Notes under the pieces: model-generated | Database searches by the model: none | What the model was told of the DNA's origin: nothing | The model's input: the letters and a program-made list of their open reading frames with translations, nothing else | Part shown: piece by piece, positions 53,099 through 60,738 of the stretch | Numbering within the stretch: the stretch's first letter is position 1 | Layout: each line of letters begins with the position of its first letter | Translations under genes and position numbers: made by a program | NCBI GenBank assembly: GCA_036403815.1 | Contig: DASWQH010000054.1 | Location: forward strand, 1-64,000 | From: JACVRN01 sp036403815 | GTDB taxonomy: Bacteria; Acidobacteriota; Blastocatellia; Pyrinomonadales; Pyrinomonadaceae | Length of the DNA: 64,000 bases | Reading direction: 5' to 3'

Positions 53099-53518
53099 TC
53101 AACTACTGAGAGCGCCGCCCGGCTTCAAGGCCAGTGTGCAGCGCGAGACAGAGACTAAACGCTCGTGCTCGTCCTTTATCTCTATAGCCCAGACGGTCAT
53201 CTGTCTTCCGATGTAGACGGGACGCGCTTCTGCACGGACGCGCCCTTTTGTCACAGAGCGTAGATGATTGGCGTTAATCTCTACTCCTACGGGCGTAAAG
53301 CGCGTCAGGTCTGTATTGAGCGCCGCGCCGATTGAAGCAGCCGTTTCGGCGAGCACGACCGAAACGCCGCCGTGCAATAAGCCTGTGTACTGGTGAACAC
53401 GCTCGGTCACAGGCATGGACAGCACCACGCGCTCTTTTTCAGCGGACTCGATGGTGATGTCCAGGGTTTCCAGAACGGTGTGCCCTCGTCTCGCTCGCAA
53501 AGCTTCCAACATGCTCAT
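53099..53518 (-). CDS. PaaI-family hotdog thioesterase
   Basis: 139-aa single-domain hotdog-fold thioesterase that hydrolyses acyl- or aryl-CoA esters in the cytoplasm. The signature YTGLLHGGVSVVLAETAASIGA contains the HGG segment at the start of the central helix, and the acidic residue in LAETAAS is the expected catalytic base. The RSVTKGRVRAEARPVYIGRQ strand pair is also typical. The length is normal. The ATG overlaps the stop of the methyltransferase gene by four bases, so the two are co-transcribed; a shared pathway is not obvious. Confidence 0.92.
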   Translation of the reverse strand: MSMLEALRARRGHTVLETLDITIESAEKERVVLSMPVTERVHQYTGLLHGGVSVVLAETAASIGAALNTDLTRFTPVGVEINANHLRSVTKGRVRAEARPVYIGRQMTVWAIEIKDEHERLVSVSRCTLALKPGGALSS

Positions 53519-54708
53519 TGTGTTTCGGTGCGCATAGCTTCAGAAAGCGGCGCACGCTCTCTCTCCTCTTCTTCAAACGGTTCTGCCCAGTCATGTGCGG
53601 CGTGTCTGCCTGATGCGCGCCAGCCCTGTCCTCCAAGTATCTTTACATCCTTGAGACGAGCGCGCTCGAACCATCCGGCGACCTCCGTGCGGCTGTAGCG
53701 ATTCTCAATCGGCGCTGAGAAGCGGTCGAACTGGTCTGTATAAAGAACACGGAAAGAGTATTTACGATAATGTCCGAGCGGCACGCGGTCGGCCAACGGT
53801 CTGGTTAACTTAAAGCGCTCAAGGATGCGCGCAGGCGTGACGAAAGCCGCTTCAAATCCGGCGGCGACGACCCACGAGACTTTCTTCAGCAGCGTGTGCG
53901 GCATTCGCGTTGTGATTTGCCGCGCTCCCGTTATCACTTGAAGCAGCGCACGCCGCCAGGCGGCCTCGCCTTCCAGATTCCAGTAGAGATAGATGTTCAT
54001 AAACCCGCCCTCGCGCAGCAGCTTTAAGAGCGAGCGGAAACCTTTTTCCGGGTCGGGCAGATGATGTAGCACGCCGAGGCTGTAAATGAAATCAAAGGAA
54101 TCGGGCGGAAACGGCGGGTGATAAATATCGGCCTGTATAAAATGGGTGTTCGGTTTATCACGATTATTACGCGCAGCAACTTCTATGGCCTGGCTCAAGT
54201 CCATGGCGATTACTTCACGCGCGGTCTGCGATACATAATAGGTATGGCGTCCCGTCCCGCACCCGGCGTCCAATACACGCTTGCCCTCGAAAACGTCTGG
54301 CGTAAAGCGCTCGAAGTACCAGCGAAAGTTGGCCTCGTAATCAGGCAGTATTTCAGAGAAAGCCTGCCATTCGTAGCCGAAGCTGCGCGCCGTCTCTCGC
54401 TGCTTTGAAAGAGCTTGATCCGACTCTTCCTTCGCCTCTGTCTTGCCGTACTCCTGCGGGATTGCTTCGACAGGCAATCGCTCCCTGTAATCCCTGTAAA
54501 ATTCCGGGTGCATCTCCCACAACATGCTCTGTAGGTCTGGAGGCAGCAGGCGCGCGATGCCGCCTATGACGGGATAGGGTGCGCCGCACTCGCACGAGAG
54601 CAGACCATTCGTAGTCTCTTCTTCAGAGCGTGGCTCGTCAAAGCTTTCCAAACTGAGCCGGTTGCCGCACAGAGGGCAAACGACCAGCTCTAATAGATTC
54701 TTCCTCAT
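53515..54708 (-). CDS. SAM-dependent methyltransferase with N-terminal zinc ribbon
   Basis: 397-aa protein. Residues 10-60 contain two cysteine pairs (CPLCGN and CECGAP) resembling the Trm112-type zinc ribbon. Residues 140-260 form a class I methyltransferase: motif I VLDAGCGTGRHTYYVS, an acidic motif II near AMDLSQAIE, and FDFIYSLGVLHHLPDP. The C-terminal 130 residues include a hydrophobic patch and a domain of unknown function typical of methyltransferases found in glycan clusters. It likely methylates a sugar or lipid-linked intermediate, judged by the neighbouring O-antigen-ligase-like gene; the substrate is not determinable. It lies 27 bp after that gene. Confidence 0.86.
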   Translation of the reverse strand: MRKNLLELVVCPLCGNRLSLESFDEPRSEEETTNGLLSCECGAPYPVIGGIARLLPPDLQSMLWEMHPEFYRDYRERLPVEAIPQEYGKTEAKEESDQALSKQRETARSFGYEWQAFSEILPDYEANFRWYFERFTPDVFEGKRVLDAGCGTGRHTYYVSQTAREVIAMDLSQAIEVAARNNRDKPNTHFIQADIYHPPFPPDSFDFIYSLGVLHHLPDPEKGFRSLLKLLREGGFMNIYLYWNLEGEAAWRRALLQVITGARQITTRMPHTLLKKVSWVVAAGFEAAFVTPARILERFKLTRPLADRVPLGHYRKYSFRVLYTDQFDRFSAPIENRYSRTEVAGWFERARLKDVKILGGQGWRASGRHAAHDWAEPFEEEERERAPLSEAMRTETQ

Positions 54709-54735
54709 CTTTAAGTAATGCGCGTTCCCGGACTT

Positions 54736-56232
54736 CTATAAAACTGCTGAGCTTGCCGAACTCTGATGATGGCGATGACGCCGCCGCCGCCGGGGCTTTT
54801 GCCCGCGCTCTTCCACGTTACCGTCGAGGGTCGCAAGCGCCGCGAGCGTCAGAAACAGGAGCGCGTTGGCCGCCGTATGAAGTGTGAAATCAAAGAAGCT
54901 GTGGACGAGCACGGCAAAGCATCCGACCAAAGCTCCTGTGGCGACGCCGCGCCTGAACAGATCATCTGTCTCCCTGCGCGCCAGCCCACGGCGAAATAAG
55001 AGCACCAGAAAGGACAGACCCAGAAGAGCGCCTACGATTCCGGCGTCCGACAGCGTCTGTAGATAATCGTTATGCGCGTGTTCGAGTCGATAGATTCCGT
55101 CACGCGTATCGTAAAGCGTGTAGGCCACGCCGAATGAACCCAGCCCGGAGCCGATTAACGGATGATCGCGTATGATCCCAATCGTGCCCCGCCAGAAATG
55201 CACGCGCCCCGTCGTGGGGTCTTGAGCGTTGACCGTCCCTATGAAGCGGCTCAGAACTTCTTCCCCGCCAAAGAAGACGACGCCTGAGAAGACCGCGAAC
55301 AGCAGCACAAACGCAAGTCCGGCTCGCACAAAGAGCGAGCGTGTGCGCCCCCTCTTCTCGCCCTCTTCTCTTTGACGCCCGATTCTGACCCCCGTGATGA
55401 CGAAGATGAAGAATGTTTCCGCAACTAAGCTGATGATGCCGCCGCGCGAATTCGTCATCACGAGCGCAATCGCCATGATGGCGGCGGCGAAGATATAGAG
55501 CACGCGCTTTTCGCGCTCGACTGCGCCAGACAGCAGCAGCCCGGCGGTCAGCCCCAAGGCCATCTCCATGTACGCGGCGAAGTGATGGCGATTGATGAAC
55601 GGGCCGAAAGCAGTGCTCTGACCAAGCTCTCTTAAGCCGTATATTTTCGTAGGCGAGACGAATGACTGTATAAGACCGAAGATGGCGAGCGCAAAGCTGA
55701 AGATGACGATGGTATGCGTGACGACGCGCAATCGTCGCGGGCTGTCTATGAAGACTAGAGCGGCGGCAAAGTAAACGAAGAGCGCCAAGAGCTGCACCAG
55801 CACGAGCCGCGTCGAATAAGGATCGAGCGAAAGAGTGCGTGCGGCTTCCGTCGCGGTTGCAGCCGAAAGGGGCGCGCTACCAAAGGGTAAAAGCTGCACG
55901 AGGGCTAGAAGACAAATTCCCAGCAGCGGCCACTGGAGCGTGTTGCGGCTGATGCGCAAGAGGCGGCTGCGCCATGCATCTACCGCCCAGAAGAAGACGA
56001 CCAGAGCGGCGCTCGCCTGAAAGATGGCGAGCGTCCAGTAATGCACCGTGCCGTAAGCAAGTGTCGAAAGCACCAGCGCCAGACAGAGCATCAGAATAAC
56101 GAAACGGCTCGCCACCGTGCGCACTGTTACCTGCTGGTTACGCGCGGCCTGAGTGGCAGGTCGAGTTTCACTTACCTGTGCCGGTTGGTCTTGCACCAGC
56201 TTCTCTACCGATGAGTTCGAGATTGAAGTCAT
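54736..56232 (-). CDS. O-antigen ligase/polymerase-like membrane protein (2)
   Basis: About 500 aa with ten to twelve hydrophobic helices. The Wzy_C signature is clear: INRHHFAAYMEMALGL, the periplasmic loop with HPLIGSGLGSFGVAYTLYD, and RLEHAHNDYLQTLSDAGIVGALLGLSFL. The C-terminus is a basic tail (KPRRRRRHRHHQSS). The start is uncertain: GTG at 56265, ATG at 56232 (used here) and GTG at 56124 are all in frame, and only the last avoids overlapping the upstream TPR gene and has an AGGT upstream. It is the second polymerase/ligase candidate in the window, distinct from the one at 45850. The TPR gene upstream overlaps or nearly abuts it. Confidence 0.85.
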   Translation of the reverse strand: MTSISNSSVEKLVQDQPAQVSETRPATQAARNQQVTVRTVASRFVILMLCLALVLSTLAYGTVHYWTLAIFQASAALVVFFWAVDAWRSRLLRISRNTLQWPLLGICLLALVQLLPFGSAPLSAATATEAARTLSLDPYSTRLVLVQLLALFVYFAAALVFIDSPRRLRVVTHTIVIFSFALAIFGLIQSFVSPTKIYGLRELGQSTAFGPFINRHHFAAYMEMALGLTAGLLLSGAVEREKRVLYIFAAAIMAIALVMTNSRGGIISLVAETFFIFVITGVRIGRQREEGEKRGRTRSLFVRAGLAFVLLFAVFSGVVFFGGEEVLSRFIGTVNAQDPTTGRVHFWRGTIGIIRDHPLIGSGLGSFGVAYTLYDTRDGIYRLEHAHNDYLQTLSDAGIVGALLGLSFLVLLFRRGLARRETDDLFRRGVATGALVGCFAVLVHSFFDFTLHTAANALLFLTLAALATLDGNVEERGQKPRRRRRHRHHQSSASSAVL

Positions 56233-57586
56233 CATACCAAACAGTGCCGAAGATGGGGCAAACACCGCCTTCGCCCGTACACGGTGCGCGGCTGATGCTC
56301 AAGCTTATTCCGTCCACATCAGGCGGCATCTTAAAATCCACAGAGACCTGTTGCCACTCATTTTTACCGGGAGCGACCGGTGCAGATTCGGCGAGCAGTT
56401 TTCCATCCGCCGCGTTCAAAACTTTTACGAGCAGGGTGGCCGCACTCTTCAGCCCGTTCGTTCGCACATAAAACGTCAGCCGGTAATTAGTCGCAGGCTC
56501 AAGCGCAACCAGTTGCGTAATACTAAAGTCGAGCGGCGTAGTCGCGTTGAAGGTCATGCGCAGGCTCAGCTTGCCGTCATGCGCATTGGCGGGATCGAGC
56601 GCCGGACGTGCCTGCGCAATGTTCGGCACATGCCAGTCGAAGAGACCCGCGCCGCCCTGCTCAACAGCAGTCTCAAAGCTGCCGTTCGAGATTTTCCCGA
56701 CCTCCGGCGCGCCTTTTTCTCCTGTAATATCTCGTGAAAAATTGAGTGCCGCGCGAAAACGCTTTGCTGTGATGAGATTACTAATCAGCGTTTTCCCTGT
56801 CTCCGCATACTCCTTCTTCTGCTCGGCGTTGAAGCCAGACCAGATTTGCAGGGCTTCCTCCAGACGCCCGCGGCCAAGCAGATAGCCTATGAACTCCGCA
56901 CGCACAGCAGGAGAATCGCCCAGCGCGCCTCTCACGGCTTTTATGTCCCCGCCATAAATCATCCACGCTAGATCAAAAACCGCGCCGCGCTTTGTCGGGT
57001 CTGCTTCGGCCACTTTTCGCAACTCGGCTAGACCTTCATCGTAGCGCCCGCGCCTGAGAAGAAAATTGCCAAGATGCCAGCGCGGCCAGGAATAATAGGG
57101 CGCAAGCTCCACGGCGCGCCGCAGAGCCTTTTCTGACGCCGCCCAATCGCCCGCCTGCTCCAGCGCTCTTCCTAAATCCGTCCAGAGGCGGAAGTCGCGT
57201 GGGCTGAGGCTCACAGCCTTTTGGTATTCGACGATAGAGGATTGCAGGTCTGCGGGCGTGACGCCTCTTTGCACAATCGACGCCAGACTCCAATGCGCCA
57301 GAGGGTCGGACGGCGAAAGCCTGGTTGCCGTCTGCGCCGCATCAAGAGCATCCTGCGACAGTTGCGGCGCGGCCAGCGCAACCTCGCTGCCCGAATACCA
57401 GCGCAGCGCTCTCCATGAACCGAAGAACGCGAGCGCCGTTATCAAGATTAGCCCCGCGCGCACCAGCGCGCCGCCCGCATCTATAAGCTTTAATTGATCA
57501 GAAGCCACAACTGAAGAGCAGGGATGAGGGCGGCAGCGATGAGGGATGAAGAAGAAGAGAGTGAAGCATTCAGTTGAATCTGTCAC
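56168..57586 (-). CDS. TPR protein with a C-terminal carbohydrate-binding-like domain
   Basis: 472-aa protein. A membrane helix near residues 40-57 (AGLILITALAFFGSWRAL) is followed by TPR repeats (about 75-260, for example LWTDLGRALEQAGDWAASEKALRRA). From about 295 (NGSFETAVEQGGAGLFDWHV) to the end is a jelly-roll, CBM-like domain. The assigned GTG start at 57586 makes the first 23 codons run through the arm of a palindromic repeat; a GTG at 57508 would start just outside it, so the real N-terminus is doubtful. It overlaps the start region of the O-antigen-ligase-like gene, suggesting coupled synthesis. Such TPR proteins often sit next to Wzy-like ligases. No exact role is known. Confidence 0.75.
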   Translation of the reverse strand: MTDSTECFTLFFFIPHRCRPHPCSSVVASDQLKLIDAGGALVRAGLILITALAFFGSWRALRWYSGSEVALAAPQLSQDALDAAQTATRLSPSDPLAHWSLASIVQRGVTPADLQSSIVEYQKAVSLSPRDFRLWTDLGRALEQAGDWAASEKALRRAVELAPYYSWPRWHLGNFLLRRGRYDEGLAELRKVAEADPTKRGAVFDLAWMIYGGDIKAVRGALGDSPAVRAEFIGYLLGRGRLEEALQIWSGFNAEQKKEYAETGKTLISNLITAKRFRAALNFSRDITGEKGAPEVGKISNGSFETAVEQGGAGLFDWHVPNIAQARPALDPANAHDGKLSLRMTFNATTPLDFSITQLVALEPATNYRLTFYVRTNGLKSAATLLVKVLNAADGKLLAESAPVAPGKNEWQQVSVDFKMPPDVDGISLSISRAPCTGEGGVCPIFGTVWYDDFNLELIGREAGARPTGTGK

Positions 57587-57627
57587 TTCAGTTCCTTTTC
57601 ATCCCTCATCGCTGCCGCCCTCATCCC
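57521..57627. repeat. Perfect 30-bp inverted repeat, GGGATGAGGGCGGCAGC family
   Basis: The arms 57521-57550 and 57598-57627 are exact reverse complements, each containing GGGATGAGGGCGGCAGCGAT or its complement plus a second GAGGGATGAA. The loop is 47 nt. The left arm overlaps the first codons of the TPR gene and the right arm ends five bases before the stop of the WecA-like gene. It could terminate the latter, but no T-run follows. No second copy lies in the window. Confidence 0.85.
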
Positions 57628-57632
57628 TTACT

Positions 57633-59432
57633 TTACTCCTCGTCCAACTGTTCTATCTTAATCAGCATGCGCTTGAGCGAGACGTTCGATTCGCGGCAGT
57701 CATGCTGAATCTGGCGTATGCGCTCTTTAGGAAATCGGGAGCTTGAGATGAGTATCTCGTCAATGCGCTGCTCCCTGCAAATGCTCTCCAGAGAGCCGTT
57801 GCCGCCGAAGACGCGCAGCCCGTGTATGAGCTTGCCTTTCTTGTTCGGGTCGTCGTCTATAAAGCCTATGGGCGTATACTTCAGCTCGCGGTTATTCAAC
57901 AGCTCGCGCAGTAGAAGCTCGCCCGCATCGCCAGCGCCGTAAATCAGTATGCGGCAGCCTTCGCTGCTGTGAGACAGTGGCAGCACCTGACGGAACAGGC
58001 GAAATGCCATGCGACTTCCCGCCACCACCATCAACAGAATCATAGCGTCTACGATAAAGACTGTGCGCGAGACTCCAGCGAAACGGAAGGCGAAGAGAAT
58101 CGCCAGCAAGCTTGCCACCGAACTCAACACCACGGCCTTGGCGAAGACCACCAGATCGTCAACGCTCGTGTAGCGCCAGAGGCCGCGATAAACCCCCAGG
58201 ACTAGAAACGTCGCCATCTTGACGAAAAGGATAACGGGCAGTGTGCGAAAGAAAGTTGTCCACACGCCGCTCTCCGACATCGGCCCGAACCTGAGAACAT
58301 AGGCCAGATAGTAAGAGAGGATGATGAGCACCAGATCGAGCATCACCTCAAAGATGCGCCGCTTGTAAGACAGGTCTACCAGAAAAGCAAAGAGCGGTTT
58401 CTCTCGCGCCGCCTGAACATCGTCTTCGTCGTAGACCTTCACGCCCGCCAGATAAACGCCAAGCAGCGTGAGCACCACTGTGAAACCCAGTATAGCGGCG
58501 ATGCCAAGGTCAGCATGCATCTCACGCACGAGCAACGCCAGCAATCCCGAAAGAGCCGCGAACCCGTAGAGCATGATGACTGCGCGACGCTCCGACATGC
58601 CGAGCGCAACAAGGCGGTGCGAAGTATGATCGCGCCCGCCCTGACGTACGGCACGGCCTGCGAGTTTTCTTAGAACGGTGACTAACGTCGTGTCGAAGAT
58701 GGGGATGAAAAGAATGAGAATCGGCACGGCCAGTACGGGCAGGAACGAGCGCGAGCGTCCGCCCGCGACGCTCATCAGGGCTGTGCTCGACAGGAAGAAC
58801 CCTATGAACATAGAGCCGCAGTCGCCCATAAAAACAGAGGCCGGGTTAGAGTTGTAAACCAGAAACCCCAGCAGCGCAGCGGCGAAGACGGCCAGCATAG
58901 AGGCTTCCATGAACTGCCCGTTGGCTATAAAGCTCAGGGCTAGAAAGATAGAAGCGATGGCGGCAATCCCCGATGCCAGCCCGTCCATGTTGTCCAGCAG
59001 GTTAACCGCATTGGTGATGCCTATCAGCCAGAAGATGGTGATAGCCATGTTAAGGGTGTGCGAGCTTGTCCACGGCAGACTCAAACCGTAATAGATGACG
59101 AAGGCTGCGCCCATCACCTGGCCTATCAATTTTTGATAGGGCTTGGCGTTGAAGATGTCGTCGGCCAATCCGACCAGAAAGAGAAAGGTGCTTGAGCCTA
59201 TGACGACCCACCCGTAGGGCGTGTGCCGTATGAAGAAGAGATAGCTCGTGATGACCGATAGCCAGACAGCGACGCCGCCCAGCATCGCCGTCGGCTTCTT
59301 ATGCCAGCGATCAATCTTGGGCTTGGCGACCATCCCCAGACGACGCGCCACGACGCGCACCACGGGCGTTAAAATAAGCGTCAGCGCGAAGGAGACGCAG
59401 ATCGCTACAAGCTGTAATGTATCGAAGGGCAT
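57633..59432 (-). CDS. WecA-type sugar-phosphate transferase fused to a CapD-like N-terminal half
   Basis: 599-aa membrane protein with two parts. Residues 1-335 are a polyprenyl-phosphate N-acetylhexosamine-1-phosphate transferase of the WecA/MraY family: KPTAMLGGVAVW, the aspartate motif NLLDNMDGLASG, MGDCGSMFIGFFLSS, and the DHTSHRLVALGMSERRAV loop. Residues 370-599 match only the N-terminal half of CapD/WbpM-type dehydratases: four membrane helices then a Rossmann-like domain (ILIYGAGDAGELLLRELL, GFIDDDPNKKGKLIHGLRVFG). The SDR dehydratase domain that normally follows is missing; the protein ends RMLIKIEQLDEE. It would start a second glycan by loading GlcNAc-phosphate or similar onto undecaprenyl phosphate. 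Fusion to a regulatory or nucleotide-binding half is unusual. Confidence 0.88.
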   Translation of the reverse strand: MPFDTLQLVAICVSFALTLILTPVVRVVARRLGMVAKPKIDRWHKKPTAMLGGVAVWLSVITSYLFFIRHTPYGWVVIGSSTFLFLVGLADDIFNAKPYQKLIGQVMGAAFVIYYGLSLPWTSSHTLNMAITIFWLIGITNAVNLLDNMDGLASGIAAIASIFLALSFIANGQFMEASMLAVFAAALLGFLVYNSNPASVFMGDCGSMFIGFFLSSTALMSVAGGRSRSFLPVLAVPILILFIPIFDTTLVTVLRKLAGRAVRQGGRDHTSHRLVALGMSERRAVIMLYGFAALSGLLALLVREMHADLGIAAILGFTVVLTLLGVYLAGVKVYDEDDVQAAREKPLFAFLVDLSYKRRIFEVMLDLVLIILSYYLAYVLRFGPMSESGVWTTFFRTLPVILFVKMATFLVLGVYRGLWRYTSVDDLVVFAKAVVLSSVASLLAILFAFRFAGVSRTVFIVDAMILLMVVAGSRMAFRLFRQVLPLSHSSEGCRILIYGAGDAGELLLRELLNNRELKYTPIGFIDDDPNKKGKLIHGLRVFGGNGSLESICREQRIDEILISSSRFPKERIRQIQHDCRESNVSLKRMLIKIEQLDEE

Positions 59433-59550
59433 GGCTCGAAAGGTTTCCGATGAATCTGAAACCCTAGTTGATTACGCGGGACAAATCAAGTGCGCACAAG
59501 AGAGGCCGGTAGTGGCTCAATCCGGGTTGAGTTCAAGGCTTCTTGATTTT

Positions 59551-59636
59551 CACCACAGAGACACAGAGAACACTGAGGACGCACGGAGGCTTGAACTCTC
59601 TGTGCGTCCTCTCGTGTCCTCTGTGTCTCTGTGGTG
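59551..59636. repeat. Palindromic repeat, CACCACAGAGACACAGAG family (copy 2)
   Basis: The left arm CACCACAGAGACACAGAG and the right arm CTCTGTGTCTCTGTGGTG are exact complements and equal those of copy 1 at 34244-34338. The inner part (GAGGACGCACGGAGGCTTGAA / complement) is related but not identical, so inner arms have changed together. It lies between the SDR gene and the WecA-like fusion gene. Confidence 0.87.
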
Positions 59637-59700
59637 TAAACCAACTCTCTCAGCACTCAACTTCAAACTAAACCACTACTGAGAACTTGAGATTACTATC

Positions 59701-60720
59701 TTAACTCTGAGCGGCGGATTTAAGCTCAGCATCAAAAATCCGTCCCCGTGCTTCTCCATCTCCGCCGCTATAGTACTCGATGACGCTGCGCAGGATTCCG
59801 TCCAGCGACATCTTCGGGCGGAAGCCTACGAGCGCCTGAATTTTCGAGACATCCGGCACACGGCGCGGCATATCTTCAAACCCTTCCTCGTAAGCCTCGT
59901 CATAAGGCACGTAGACTATCTCCGAATCCGAATTCGTCAGCGCTTTAACGTGCTCGGCCAGCTCCCTGATTGTCACCTCTTCACTGGAGCCTATATTGAA
60001 GACCTGCCCGACCGCGTCCTCCGTGTCCATCAAGCGTATGAGCGCGCCTACGACATCGCCCACGTAGCCGAAGCAGCGCGACTGTGTGCCGTCGCCGTAG
60101 ACGGTGATGGCGCGGCCTGCCAGAGCCTGCTTCACGAAGGTCGGGATGACCATTCCGTACTGCCCGGTCTGTCGCGGGCCGACCGTGTTGAAGAGCCTGA
60201 CGACCACCGTCGGCAGCTTCTTCTCTCGCCAGTAGGCCAAGGCCAGAAACTCGTCTATAGCCTTCGAACAGGCATAAGACCATCGCCCCTTGGTCGTCGC
60301 GCCCATCACCAGATTGCCGTCTTCGCGGAAAGGTACTTCCGTCGAAAGACCGTACACCTCGGAAGTCGAAGCAATCAGCATCTTCTTCTTCTTCTTGTTG
60401 GCTAAGGAGAGCATGACCTCTGTGCCGTGTACGTTGGTCTCGATGGTGCGTACAGGACTTTCGACGATTAATTTTACGCCGACGGCTGCCGCCAGATGAA
60501 AGATTACGTCGCAACGGTCAACAAGCTCGGCCACGACGGGCTGGTTCTGAACCGAATCAATCGTATAGTGAAAACGCGGGTTGTTCTTCAGGTGTTGAAT
60601 ATTCTCGATTGAGCCGGTCGAGAGATCGTCAATCACGTAGACCTCGTCGCCGCGCTCCAAGTAAGCATCCGATAGATGCGAGCCTATGAATCCAGCTCCG
60701 CCTGTTATCAATACTCTCAA
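59701..60720 (-). CDS. NAD-dependent nucleotide-sugar epimerase/dehydratase/decarboxylase (extended SDR)
   Basis: 339-aa extended short-chain dehydrogenase. The Rossmann motif is GGAGFIGS (residues 7-14), followed by DDLSTGS, LAAAVGVKLIVESP, ASTSEVYGL, and the active-site Y-x3-K in SYACSKAIDE. NTVGPRQTGQYGMVIPTFV and SRCFGYVGDVVGALIRL are typical of UDP-sugar 4-epimerases and UDP-glucuronate decarboxylases. An odd KKKKK run (residues 109-113) precedes the STSEVYG strand. It may supply a modified sugar nucleotide for the second glycan; the exact reaction cannot be separated by sequence. It sits 18 bp downstream of the GT4 gene. Confidence 0.88.
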   Translation of the reverse strand: MRVLITGGAGFIGSHLSDAYLERGDEVYVIDDLSTGSIENIQHLKNNPRFHYTIDSVQNQPVVAELVDRCDVIFHLAAAVGVKLIVESPVRTIETNVHGTEVMLSLANKKKKKMLIASTSEVYGLSTEVPFREDGNLVMGATTKGRWSYACSKAIDEFLALAYWREKKLPTVVVRLFNTVGPRQTGQYGMVIPTFVKQALAGRAITVYGDGTQSRCFGYVGDVVGALIRLMDTEDAVGQVFNIGSSEEVTIRELAEHVKALTNSDSEIVYVPYDEAYEEGFEDMPRRVPDVSKIQALVGFRPKMSLDGILRSVIEYYSGGDGEARGRIFDAELKSAAQS

Positions 60721-60738
60721 GCTTTTGTCCAGCCCCCT

